Assembly (NCBI GenBank): GCA_003344405.1
Contig: NOWV01000139.1
Coordinates: forward strand, 62,001 to 126,000
Direction of reading: 5' to 3'
Length of the DNA stretch: 64,000 nt
Source: Trichoplax sp. H2
Lineage: Eukaryota; Placozoa; Uniplacotomia; Trichoplacea
Each line of letters starts with the position of its first letter. The first letter of the stretch is position 1. Below, one piece after another: positions 52,084 through 63,535 of the stretch. Position numbers and translations under genes: made by a program. Below the pieces are notes generated by a model. It ran no database searches. It was not told the origin of the DNA and was given only the letters and a program-made list of their open reading frames with translations.

Positions 52084-52395
52084 TTAATACTGTATTTTTC
52101 ATTCCATGAAGGGGACAAAATCCCTGTTAGTGTACAGCATAAGTATATCACAATCCATAGAAAGTTTTATCCTTACACTGGATGGGAACGTATTCAATTT
52201 GGTAGGAATGCTTTCGATAGCCTAAAAAATAAAATGCAAGATCGATTTTTGCTTGATATTAATTTATCTCTACATTATTTTTCAAAGGAAAATTGTTATT
52301 TCAATATTATCCGATTTACTGATATTGTTGTTATGACCAAGCAACGCAAACAACTTATTTCCAGTCTGGTCTCTGTCGATGAAACAAGTCAATAA
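52084..52395 (+). other. PB1-like open frame without a start codon (exon or relic)
   Basis: 103 codons are open between a TAA at 52081 and a TAA at 52393, with no early ATG. The central part reads HRKFYPYTGWERIQFGRN, then FDSLKNKMQDRFLL, INLSLHYFSKEN and IIRFTDIVVM. That order matches a PB1 domain: a basic strand, G-x-x-R-I-x-F, a helix with L and K, a Y-containing strand and a D-containing end. It resembles the PB1 regions of MEKK-type kinases. It could be one exon of a lost or unrecognised + strand gene. No kinase or other partner domain was seen nearby. Confidence 0.35.
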
Positions 52396-53104
52396 TATTA
52401 ACTCTTGCTGGTCTTGCTACAGTTTATAGCTGCAATTTAGGATAGCGCTTGAACACGTCAGCTTTTAACCTCGAGAGGTCCAGTTTCCTACTCGATAAAG
52501 CGAAAGAAGGATAGTAAACTCAACGTTTCTCTGTCTCCTTTATTAGCCTCCAGGTAAACTAATTAAGTCGCCAACATAGCACTTTGACCTATTTTCAAGT
52601 TTAGAATTAAGCATGCGCTAAAAAAACCGGATTAATTGGAACAATTAGCCGCTTGCAGTGTTTTCTCCGGGCTTATTGTATGATAAGTGTTTGAAGGTAA
52701 CTGGGTCAAGGCCAGCCATTATTTTTGCTTTAGTTTACGAGCAGAATTATTTATACTTGTTTTTACTGTACGCTGTAGGCGTAGAGTACTAAACGGCGAT
52801 GATGATTGCGCAATTTCCTCGAAGATTGACGCAATCAAGTGTTTTATACTGTACAGTATTACTGAACAGTGTACGTATTCAGTATGGATTGTATCCAACA
52901 AAACTTCGAAAACTTTTCCTTATTCCTTTCCTTCACTGACAATTTAGCTATTGAACACATGATGGTTATTGGAGGACATTGCACGCATGTACAAGCCATT
53001 ATTAGTTCAATGGATGTTATTTCCTGGATCGTACAAGCACACGGACAACAAATTTACCTAAAGTTAAAATGATTTCAGAATCTGTTTTCAATCAAGTTTG
53101 GAGA
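52396..53104. other. Unassigned interval with two overlapping + strand frames
   Basis: Frames at 52687-52947 (86 codons) and 52869-53072 (67 codons) overlap in different phases. Neither shows a family motif. Bases around 52610-52640 (AAGCATGCGCT) share a short block with 59560-59590. No gene is supported. Confidence 0.3.
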
Positions 53105-53180
53105 TGGTGTACAGTACAGTACAGTGTACAGTATGCATGTCCACTGAGCACTGTACTGTACAGTGTACTGTATACTGTAA
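53105..53180. repeat. Imperfect palindrome built from TACAGTA/TACTGTA units
   Basis: A left arm rich in GTACAGTACAG faces a right arm rich in CTGTACTGTACAG across about 12 nt. The arms could form a hairpin in single-stranded DNA or RNA. It lies just before the tandem array. Confidence 0.7.
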
Positions 53181-53254
53181 ATTCAAGTTTTCTTATCCCA
53201 TCAATTGATGTAAATAAACAATGCAATGAATGATAGGAAAATACGACTGCCTAT

Positions 53255-54120
53255 TGGCTAATACCATAATGCATTGAGATGCTACAGAATTTTGATTTAC
53301 TAGCTTGAAGATGGCTAGTGCAGCACTACGAGCACTACCATATTAACAATCGTATCTGTTGATGAATAACATGCTGTATATTATACAGTCAAACGGACGA
53401 TGGGAAAATACTGCTGGCTAATACCATAATGCATTAAGATGATACAGAATTTTGATTTGCTAGCTTGAAGATGGCTGCATATGAACTACAGTATAGTGCA
53501 GCACTGCGAGTACTACCGAATTAACAATCGTACGGTATTCGTACCTGTTGATAAATAGCATGCTGTATATTATACAGTCAAACGGACGATGAGAAAATAC
53601 TGCTGGCTAATACCATAATGCATTGAGATGCTACAGAATTTTGATTTGCTAGCTTGAAGATGGCTGCATAAGAACTACAGTATTGTGCAGCACTACGAGT
53701 ACTACCGAATTAACAATCGTATCTGTTGATGAATAGCATGCTGTATATTATACAGTCAAACGGACGATGGGAAAATACTGCTGGCTAATACCATAATGCA
53801 TTGAGATGCTACAGAATTTTGATTTGCTAGCTTGAAGATGGCTGCATAAGAACTACAGTATTGTGCAGCACTACGAGCATTACCATATTAACAATCGTAT
53901 CTATTGATAAATAGCATGCTGTATATTATACAGTCAAACGGACGATGGGAAAATACAGCTGGCTAATATAGATTATCTTTTAATTGACTAGCATCTTGAT
54001 GGCTATATGAACTACAACGCAGTGATACGAATACTGCCGCTTGAATAATAGCATCACTTGATGGAAATAATGAAATAGATGATTCGAAATACGACTGACT
54101 AATATTTTAAATTGTCACCA
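53255..54120. repeat. Tandem array with a period near 178 bp
   Basis: Units begin with ATACCATAATGCATTGAGATG near 53261, 53421, 53610, 53788 and, diverged, 53966. Each contains TTTTGATTTGCTAGCTTGAAG, a TATTGTGCAGCACTACGAG block and CATGCTGTATATTATACAGTC. Spacings are 160, 189, 178 and 178 bp, and one unit carries a short internal insertion. The inner units are nearly identical, while the outer ones are diverged, as in arrays maintained by unequal crossing-over. Confidence 0.85.
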
Positions 54121-54359
54121 ACAGTACAGCTAAAGCACTATATATAGTACGTTACGACAAGCATTACCCGCTTTAAGCTGCTTGTTTTTCAACACTACTT
54201 CAACTTATTACTACCACAACTTGACATTCAAAATGATTAAGGTATAGTAGAGGAACAAGGAGCAAGTACGGGTGCATACAATACAGTATTGTATAGTACG
54301 CCAAGTAAAATGAAAGAAAGAAGAACTTAAAACGATCGTTGTCGACTATACTAATAATG

Positions 54360-54700
54360 TGCTGACCGATTCTATTGCCTATCATTTCAACTGGATTGAG
54401 AATAATAAAAGTTATCCCATCGCCCACCCTTGAAAAAAAAACGGCAATCTTTTATCACTGGTCAAATTGTGGTCGGAAAAGCTCCTTACTTCTTACATTA
54501 CTACAAACAACCTCAACAAATTGCAAAGTAAACAGTGCAATGACTCCGAGCGAGTGTTCGAACGTAACACCAGTATCACTTAGGTGCAAGATTTCAGGCC
54601 AACCTATTTGGCTGATTCTGGAGAATAGCCTGCGGACTATATCACAGTTTATTCCCATGCAATTACATAGCTTCACCAGGCTTCAAAAACTGACTTCTTG
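54360..54700 (-). other. Unassigned minus-strand frames with weak Bcl-2-like BH1 and BH2 resemblance
   Basis: The minus-strand frame around 54676-54455 contains LFSRISQIGWPEILHLSDTG, which can be laid over the BH1 pattern (LF-x-x-x-x-N-W-G-R-I-x-x-x-x-x-x-G). About 70 nt downstream, after a possible GTAAGA donor and AAG acceptor, a short frame reads GGRWDNFY, like BH2. The spacing between them is about 20 residues too short, no BH3 or membrane anchor was found, and the + strand is also open here. Speculative. Confidence 0.2.
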
Positions 54701-55374
54701 AAAATTTTACGCGTGAATTTCTTTATTGATTTATATCGTTACCCATTGTAGGAGAAATTCTCGATAAATCAACAGCGACTGTAGTCTTTTAGTATCACAA
54801 ACAAGGTACAGTATTATTATAATTAATTAATTAATATACAGTACATGTATAATGGCCAGTACTCTCGATTATGATCGAACAACATGTAGTACTATACTGT
54901 ACTGTACTATGCTTAATCACTGTAATAGACGTTAGCAATAAGGATACTTTTCTCCATAAAATTCTCCGCGTATGGAATACACTATTCGAAAGGGAAATGA
55001 TATTATTATATGACTTGACAATCTGCAAATGTGCATACAACAAGTTAGGAGTGGTAACAGCTTTTAAGCTTGCAATCATAGTACTGTCCTATTTACAAGT
55101 TGAAGAACTCTCTAACTAACTTAATATGCCCAAGATCAATGAAGGAAATCAGCATAAAAGTACAGTAGTTACTTAAAAATCAATTTTTAAACCTGCTAAT
55201 TATTCTACTGCTAGTTAGACAAGAATACAGGCAGTGATATTTTACATATACTATTAAAGTAGCCATCTGAGTGTGAACCGTTCCATGCTTCTTTAACCAT
55301 CATTTTCGTATTATTTTATCCAACATTTTTACCGTTATAGGATTCTTGATAACTGCTAATTCGTTTATATGAAC
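54701..55374. other. No gene supported; open frames on both strands
   Basis: Overlapping 82-codon frames exist on both strands between 54831 and 55119, without motif or splice partner. Confidence 0.3.
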
Positions 55375-57857
55375 TTAGATATGAGTATCGGAAAAGCCAG
55401 TATTATAATTAGAGTCGATGAAAAAATAACTGGATGATGTAGAAATGGTGTTATTGCAGCTTTCTGATTTTGAAGTTGATAAGGCATCGCTTTGACCACA
55501 TTTTGTCGTAAATTTCATACAAAAAGTCGTAATTCGCTTCGAGATGATAACTGCTTTATCTTCCGGAATTAATAAAATTAGAAAACTAAAGCTAATAAGA
55601 ACTGATCCAACAATTTTTAAGTAGTCAAATACAATCTGATGAATTGCAATATCCACTATTGCATTTCCAGGTATACCAAGCAGTAGGCCAATTGCTACAT
55701 ATACAGGATAACTAATTGCTGTTCCTAAAAATGTTAGAGAATGTATTGCTGCACCAAATGCAGCGGTCAGATTGAGTGTATCCCAAGGCATCATGTCCCA
55801 GTTTATTGCTTCAAATCCAATAGCTGCAAAAATCAATACAAATATCCACCCAGATAGCATGATTGTCAAACTAACAACGGTGAGTACTAGTAAAGTCTTG
55901 CCTAGACAAGCGTCAGGAAGTACTTTTTTCAAATATACCTAATCAGATTGAAAGGAAATTCGAATCAGCAATGGGCACTAGTTCTAGTTTTACAAACAGC
56001 TTTAATGTCCACATACTACTGCTAATTGTTCTGATATAGTATTTAATATATCAAGTATCGTATACGATCATTTTGCTCTAAAAATAAATGATATTACACT
56101 CGTATGCACAACAATTTGCTTTGGCTATCACGCTGAGACCAGTAAATCGCTGGAATAAATAGGTATATATATATATTTAGAGCTTATTTCCTATTATCAG
56201 TACTATCGCTATTGGGACATGATCTGAGAGAAAGATATGAATCAATGACCGAAAGGGTTATCCTAAAAATATTACCCTATAGAAGGCTGATAATATTGCC
56301 GACATGAGCGACATGATAATTCCTATAGTATTAGAGCCATTCTGTTTATAGGAGACTGCATAGAATAGTATACCAGCGACTGCTAGAAAAACAGCGATTG
56401 TCTAAGATAGCAAAATCGAAATATCGACATACGTATATTGGTTAGTTAAAAATGACAAAATTGAGATATCGTTTTAATAACTATTTCGAGGGATAAAAAA
56501 AAGAAATTATGGATAATGCTCGTATTTTAATGAATGTAGTAAAATTTCACCCGTATTAGTATCCAAGGTTCTCGCAGCCAATATACTGATAGAATATATA
56601 TCAGCGCAACATTCACGCTAAGAATAGTTACATAATCTGTTAGAGACACTGATTTGATAGCATAGAAGAAAAAGCAGTATGTCGTAGTTAAGAAAATTGC
56701 CACTGGAACAATCTTGATTATAAATCCTTTTAGGAATCTGCCATGATACTGTAGAATGACGGAATCTTCCCTTTATCAAATATAATTCAACAAATGGAGC
56801 TAAGGTTAGAAATACTGAACGAGTTCGGCAAGAGTGTTTATGAAACAGAAAATATTCTAATAAGCCAAATATGGCATTTTAACTCACTTCCACATTTCTT
56901 TCAATGATTTTCCGAAAATCATAGCAACCGAACAGTAAATTGGATAACATATAATAGTCCATGATCTTGCGTACCTATTTTACAAGCACAGCGATAATGT
57001 AGATAGTATCGGTGAACTACAGTAGAAATCAAACAGAATTATTCTCTAAATTTACCAGGTTGCGAATGTGATAGCAGTAAAATTTCCTGATGTTAGACTA
57101 CGGCCAAATTGAGCTTCTAGTACAGCTACGACTGCTAGCGCTAGCACGACGATTAAACCAGTCGAGGATTTGATACGGTAGAGACTGCAACGTTGTCTAC
57201 AAGTTTCATCTTCTAATGAAATTCGATTACAAGGTGATAGCGTTTTTAGTGCGTTTGGACATAATAAACAGTAAGAGGTAATTGAACTATCTGTTATCCA
57301 ATATAAAATTAATTGCACACAGCTATATAATGAAATTGTTAGAATGTGAAAGCTCACTTTATGTTTTGAAGAATAGAAATGAAAAAGTGATTAGATTTAG
57401 TGAGAGTATCGTATAAACTATATTGCTTAAATTTGAAAACTGCGACTATAGATGTTGCACAGGTACAGCGTTCAGTAATCTTCTTACTGAAATGTTAAAA
57501 CCTGTGCAAAATCAATTTGGAGGTCATCCTATTGGGTCTCTGAACGAAATTAAATAGATAATTTGTAATTTAAATACTACCGTTGAACTGACTTGTGATG
57601 CATAGAATTGTGAGTTATTTTCTACTGTTCAAACTAAACTTGGCATTCTGATATTAATGGTTATAATACTAGTTATCATTATGATAATAGGCATGCCAAT
57701 TATGAAGAGCGTTGTGCATTGGATTGAAAGAATCAGTTAAGCATTTGTTAATGTAGAAGTTGATCTGCATGAAATTAATCTTAAGAAATTAGCACTTTAA
57801 TGTATTTGGTCACAAACCTATGTTGGATATCTCAGTTTGATTTTCATGGTCTCTCAT
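55375..57857 (-). CDS. SLC35F3/F4-like solute transporter, copy 2
   Basis: The exons are 57857-57818, 57212-57056, 56974-56888, 56770-56551, 56401-56276 and 55938-55375, giving 397 aa. Exon lengths and phases equal those of copies 1 and 3. The first exon encodes MRDHENQTEISNI. Segment 1 is followed by an N-F-T sequon in the SGNFTAI motif. The family signatures SAFYR|VYLKKVLPDA, MPWDTLNL, SYPVYVAIGLLLGIPGNAIVD and LLIPEDKA are all intact. The exon 4 acceptor is AAG, the exon 4 donor is GTGAAA (weaker than its relatives) and the exon 2 donor is GTAAAT. The tail ends SSSYFFIDSNYN, then a C-terminal T-H-I. Function is inferred from the family: a drug/metabolite-superfamily carrier in a cell membrane, substrate unknown. 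Confidence 0.9.
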
Positions 57858-57925
57858 GTCTATTTTATTGATTACTATAGTTATTGATAAAATAAGAATG
57901 AAACAGTAATTTTGGATGATTTTCG
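57858..57925 (-). promoter_or_regulatory. Conserved upstream block of transporter copy 2
   Basis: TTTCATTCTTATTTTATCAA, then AACTATAGT and an AT-rich box, immediately precede the ATG at 57857. It matches the blocks upstream of copies 1 and 3. Confidence 0.6.
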
Positions 57926-57928
57926 TAA

Positions 57929-58411
57929 CAGGATTTGGATCATAACTATCTCAGGTGTAAAGATGCAGAAATTGAAGTTTGCATGGTCCCTGTTAGATAT
58001 CGTAACGCAGATTTTGCTTATAGTCATTATTTTATCGCGGCCTTTATAGAAGATGTCATGGATATCAGCAATCGGGCTATAGTTTTCAAGAGTGGTCAAA
58101 CTAATTTTGACGCAATCATAGTCTCACTAATCATACTCTTGGACCCATTAATTCTTAATTTTTCGACACTACTTTACAACCGTTGTTACGGTTGCTTTAT
58201 AAAATATCGGCCATCCAGGGAAATAACGAACGAATCGAGAACGCTACAATCATTGTGTTTTATGGCCAATGACTCTATTTATCTAACCGATATATTAATA
58301 CTCAAAATATGGGTACATCGGTTTACGAATAGCAGTTCTAGACGCAAGAACATCATCACTGCTATTCGTTTCTCGATATTTCTAGCATGCACCGCAGCAT
58401 CAGAGTATTAA
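57929..58411 (+). CDS. Unrecognised 158-codon open frame or exon
   Basis: A frame of about 160 codons is open after an in-frame TAA. It follows a possible acceptor, TTTTCGTAACAG, and ends in TAA at 58409-58411. There is no ATG near its start; the first Met is around codon 23. It encodes one strongly hydrophobic stretch (FDAIIVSLIILLDPLIL), several Cys residues and a basic end (SSSRRKN). A frame this long is unexpected by chance in sequence this AT-rich, so it may be an exon of a + strand gene that begins close to and diverges from transporter copy 2. I recognise no family and found no partner exon. Confidence 0.3.
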   Translation, partial: QDLDHNYLRCKDAEIEVCMVPVRYRNADFAYSHYFIAAFIEDVMDISNRAIVFKSGQTNFDAIIVSLIILLDPLILNFSTLLYNRCYGCFIKYRPSREITNESRTLQSLCFMANDSIYLTDILILKIWVHRFTNSSSRRKNIITAIRFSIFLACTAASEY

Positions 58412-59399
58412 GATGAACGGATTGAAATTTTGTTAGTCTTAATTCCATTAACAATTGGTGGACTCTGTCAATATATTCTCGAGCTTAATACGGTACATTA
58501 CTATGATTAAAGTGGAGAAATTTCTCTATATTGTACTATTTGTTAAAATCTGCCTATCAAAGCAGTTCATTAAATTGCCAGTAGGTACTTTAATTTTCGG
58601 AACCCAACCCATGTAAACATTAGTCATCCAATCGATTGCTAGCGTTTTCGACTTTCAAGCCAAGGGTTAGCTGTGGGGTCCCTACAATATGGAAAGACTT
58701 TTTTCACTTTGTTATTGTCTACTGTAGCCTTGCACAATTCCCCAAAGTAAGATATACGTAAGGACAATCAAGGGCATGTTAAAGGATGGAAATTGACTTC
58801 GGGACCAACATTATCCAGTCGAGCACTGCTAATTTACTACCTTACCCTCAAGTATATACTACAGTCATGATATGAATATATCCAGGCGAGCAGAGCTATT
58901 TTACTAAATTCAAGCATGCAGTACAGTAATGATATTAATATTTTTTCCAGTTTTTGCCGTTGGTCTGGTACTGCAGTAGATACGCAAATGGTGTATCCTT
59001 ACACTTGATAAGAGCCTGTCGAATTTTTTACCAATGTTACCAGAATCTTTGAAATGAAATTAAGAATCATTTTTACTTATAACTAATTTGTTTATCACGC
59101 GATTGATGGAAAATTTATACCTGATATTGATCAATTATTGCCAATGTTGTTCCGACCAGATGGATAAAGTCAAGGAAACCTTTCAGATAAGATACCTTGG
59201 CGCAATATAAGTAAACGAAAAGACAATACTTATTTCAAGCCTCCTTCATCACCGCACTTCGATATTACAATTCAAAATATCACCTTTTCGCTAAACTGAT
59301 CCAAATAGGCGCTAATAAAAAAACTTACGACTGGATATAGCCCAGGAATGGAATTCGTTCTAGACCAAGAATGGAATCGTTCTAGCCCGATAGTTCATG
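58412..59399. other. Gene-free interval
   Basis: No exon was recognised. A short tandem motif (AATGGAAT-CGTTCTAG, two units) lies at about 59348-59385. Confidence 0.4.
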
Positions 59400-59485
59400 C
59401 ATACTCGTATATACAGTTTGACATATATAATATATATATACTCATATATATGCGTACAATATATATATATATATAGTACAATAAA
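59400..59485. repeat. (TA)n microsatellite
   Basis: Runs of TATATA are interrupted by CTCATATATATGCG. Low complexity, with no function apparent. Confidence 0.8.
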
Positions 59486-61036
59486 CACTCTATCAATTAA
59501 CTTGAAAATAGGGACTCACTTTTCCATTGTCTCCTATTCTTGAAGCGAGAATGAAATTTAGGGTTTAAGCATGCGCTCGAAAACTGGCTAAACTGGAATG
59601 AGAAGACCAGTTTATTTTTTTATGGCCAGGGTCAATGTCGATTTACTTATTTAGAGGCAAGAGGTCAAATTGTCTATTATTTACTATCAAAATTATTTAG
59701 CTTTGCTGATTGAATTATGGCGACGATGGTATTAATTAATATTGAAATAGATTTGACAGACTTGATTTTCTACCGGGTCCAAGATAAACTGGTGTTGTGA
59801 AAGTGAAAAACAGGATTGTGTTCATGATCTTTTGTTCGTAATTCAATATGATTAGCCCTAGTTAATATCGTTCGTCGTAACGATACAAGGCAAAAGAAAT
59901 CCCTCGATGATTTCTATCACCATCATACTAAATTATATAATGTCATTCTTACTACTGTACAATTAAAGTGAGTGTACATTCATGAAATCAGATACAATAA
60001 TAAACTAATCGTAATTGCCTCGAGGGCATCTTCATCATGATACTGCTTTAGCTCACTAAAATACGATGATGAATTGAAAGTGAAGGTATAGTTAGCGCAG
60101 TGAAAACCACAATAGTCTTGTATGAAATAATTTATTAGGGACTAGCAACAGCCAGATGGTTAAAATCGGCTAGTTTATCGCAAGTAGCCAAGCAGTGCCA
60201 CCGAAAACTGTCATACTTTTATTGACCAATCCATTGACTTCTTAGTGTTTGTATATTATTACTTAATATCAACAATATCAAAGCCGCAGTGAAATGAAAA
60301 CAGGCCGATGAAACAATAGTTTTACAATGTTTAGTTTAATATACAGCTAAGGTTATGCTCTTCACTACCACTTATGAGCAGGAGATTGTATTGATGGAGA
60401 TTATGCTATCAGACAGACTAAGAGGAAGTAATTACGATGATCGATTAATCGGATGCACAACTTATTAGGGTTTTGAACTGGTATTGGATCTACACGTTTA
60501 TAGATAGTAAGTCAATCAAAATTAAAATTTGTCATTCACAGTTCAGTATCGCCGTGTCAAAGTGCAGAATATCTGCAACAGGATTTTGATTAAGAAAATC
60601 AAATCATATTAATGTGATTGTACGTGTGCCCTGCTGTTATACACTATTATAATTACTAACTTAAAATAGTACTATATTCCGTACAATTTCTACGCATTTC
60701 GCTAGTAATAATTAATAAGGGAACTAAATCGCAAGTAATAATTAAGAACTTTAGTCGGAATACCTTAAGCAATCATAAGATCTAGATATTGACTGATCTA
60801 CACATGTAATAAGGCAAGATCGCATTAATAGCATGTAACATCGGCATCATTTGCCTTTTATGCCTGCTAATGTTATAGGAATGAAATACTCTGCAGTAGA
60901 GCAAAATAACAAGATAATATTTGTATGATTCAGAGTATATTTTTCGCTTGCACGAAACCTGCCATGCCATGATTATTCATTATCAAATTGTTTCCATCGA
61001 ATAAATTGCTTTAGCAAACAAATAACAGCCATTATC
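59486..61036. other. Gene-free interval upstream of the transporter copy 3 stop
   Basis: Near 59560-59610 the block AAGCATGCGCT-GAAAACTGG resembles 52608-52640, a possible short dispersed repeat. No exon was recognised. Confidence 0.4.
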
Positions 61037-63535
61037 TTATATCTGAGTTTCGGCCAAACCGGAGTTATACTTAGAATCGATGAAGAAATAGCTAGAAGAG
61101 GTTGAAGTTACACCATTATTCGTTGGTGTCGTTGGGTCTGTCGAAAGGTTGTTTTGATTACATTTAATCATCAGTCTTAAGCAGGCGGAAAGGATTCGCT
61201 TTGAGATAGTGATTGCTTTATCTTCCGGAATCAATAAGATTAGGAAGCTACAGCTAATAAGAATTGCTCCAAGGATTTTTAAATAATCAAATATAACATG
61301 ATGCATTGCAATATCCACAATTGCATTGCCAGGTATTCCAAGCAATAAACCGATAGCAACGAAAACAGGATAGCTAACTGCTGTTCCTAAAAATGTTAGA
61401 GCATGAATTGCCACTCCAAATGCTGCGGTTAAGTTGAGGGAATCCCATGGCATAACATCCCAGTTTAAAGCTTCAAATCCAGTAGCTGAGAAAAGCAGTA
61501 CAAATATCCACCCCGACAGTAAGACAGTCATACTAACGGCACTGAGTGCTAGTAATGTCTTACCAAAGCAGGAATCAGGCAGTACTCTTTTCAAATATAC
61601 CTATGCAAATCGATAGAATAAACACCCCAGAAGATGTTTGTGTTAGTTTTGCTTTCAAAGCAATTTTACCATTTTCTTTTTAATGTAGTTCTTTGTTATT
61701 TAGCAGTTATCTACGTAAAGTATTAATAACTAAATTAAATTTACTTAAAACAAAATTAAATTAATGGACGCTAAGCTCAGTACTTCGCAAAATGTTAGTA
61801 TTAGAGGTAATTAGATTTATAAGGGATTTTAGAAAAGCTGCAGAGAATTTTAAAACGTGTAGATGATTTTAAATTTTACCCTATATAAAGCTGAAAGCAA
61901 TGCTGATATTAAAGACATGATAACTCCAACTGTACCGGAACCACTTTGTCTATATGAAATGGCGTAGAACAGCACGCCTGCAATAGCTAGAACGACAGCA
62001 ATTACCTGTTGAAAGTATAAATAAAGTTCAAGTATTAGCTAGCAGTATCAAAATGAAGAAATTTGAGAAATCTTGAGTATGATACGCTTTAAGTGATGAT
62101 TCATATAGAAAGTAAAGATCTTACCCGCAGAAGTATCACAGGTTCTCGTAGCCAAGTCACAGACAGAATATATATCAAGGCAATGTTCACACTTAGAATG
62201 GTTATGTAATCAGTTGGTGATACCATTTTTACAGCGTAAAAGAAGCAAGTATAAGATGCAGCTAAAAAAATGGTTATTGGTATAATTCTGATAATGAATC
62301 CTTTCGTAAATTTGCCATGATATTGTAAAATGGACGAATCTTCCCTATTTAAACCATAGGTTAATAAAAAAAGCGCTAAAATCAATTATGTTGCATACTA
62401 CGGTTCGTATCATTCCAGTTTGCTTTATGAATACTCTTTAATTCGAGAACATTATTGAATCTCTAGATCTTGAGTACTAATTAATACTGTCAATATACTC
62501 ACTTCCACATTTCTTTTAAGGATTTTCCAAATATCATGCCAATTGGACAGTAGAGTGGATAACAGATGACTGTCCATGATCTAGCATACCTAGTACACGT
62601 AAATATATGGCAACAAAATGGAGAATTTCAGATAGAATAGAAATAAATATGATTACGTTTTGAACTTACCACGTAGCAAATGCTATAGCAGTAAAATTTC
62701 CCGATGTAAGATCGCGGCCAAATTGACCTTCTAGTACTACAGCAACTGCCAGTAGTAGTACTGCGACCAAACCCATTGATGATTTGATCGAGTACGTATT
62801 GCAATGTTGTTTGCAAGCTTCATCTTCTAGATAATTAATAAACAGATAAAACTGATCTCAGTTGCGTAAAGAGTTTTGCAACCGCAAGACCTTTAAACAA
62901 GTTGCTAGTTGCCAGTTGTAGTAAAGCCCCAAATACAGTATATCCAAGACTAAGATTGCTAGATTGTACGAAAATAGATGAATTGTATGTGAGATTTTAA
63001 GATTGCATGAATAATATGATTATATTTATTGCTTGATAGTCCGTGATAGTTGTTATGCGAACCGAACATATGCATTAAATTAAAGTTTACAAGAAACTGT
63101 AGTTCTTGCTTCATTCTGATTTTGCTTATGTATGTACTGAATTAAGTAACTTTCTCACTAGAGAAAAATCATATTGAACAATTTTAAAAGTTCCTATATT
63201 CGTGTGATGTAAAAGATTGTAACCGAATGATATGTAAATACATGATCTTGATCGACAGTCGAGTTGATATGAATAACTATAGCACTTTGAAGCTGTTCTG
63301 CTGAGTTTCGAAATTGAATTTCTCCTGTTATATCGTTATTACTTTCTGAAGTTGTTAGTAAGACCACAAGCTGCGCGAATTTTGAAAAATTCGTGCCATT
63401 AATATGAAACATGTCATGGTGTATTATTTATTCTAAAGAAACCCTACTTTTTTACTTTAAAGTTAAAATTCAATTCCTGATATACCGTCACAAACCTTTT
63501 TCCGATATTTGAGTTTGATTTTCGTTTTCTCTCAT
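61037..63535 (-). CDS. SLC35F3/F4-like solute transporter, copy 3
   Basis: The exons are 63535-63496, 62826-62670, 62589-62503, 62344-62125, 62005-61880 and 61600-61037, giving 397 aa. The first exon encodes MRENENQTQISEK and joins through a phase-1 intron with a GTTTGT donor. Segment 1 (GLVAVLLLAVAVVLEGQFGR) is followed by SGNFTAI with an N-F-T sequon. The central part has AVKMVSPTDYITILSVNIAL and WLREPVI, then VIAVVLAIAGVLFYA. These match the SLC35F3/F4 pattern of helix, loop with T-D-x-x-x-L, and AILAIAGI. The C-terminal half keeps SALYR|VYLKRVLPDS and LLLGIPGNAIVD. The tail ends SSSYFFIDSKYN and a final T-Q-I that fits a class I PDZ ligand. All exons are in frame with GT-AG borders. Confidence 0.9.

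Noticed and set aside
54375-54701. 108-codon + strand frame as a gene
   Set aside because: No recognisable domain, and the minus strand of the same stretch is also open. Neither strand is convincing enough to call a CDS.
63194-63412. 72-codon minus-strand ATG frame
   Set aside because: It lies inside intron 1 of transporter copy 3. The corresponding introns of copies 1 and 2 have no counterpart, so it is probably chance.
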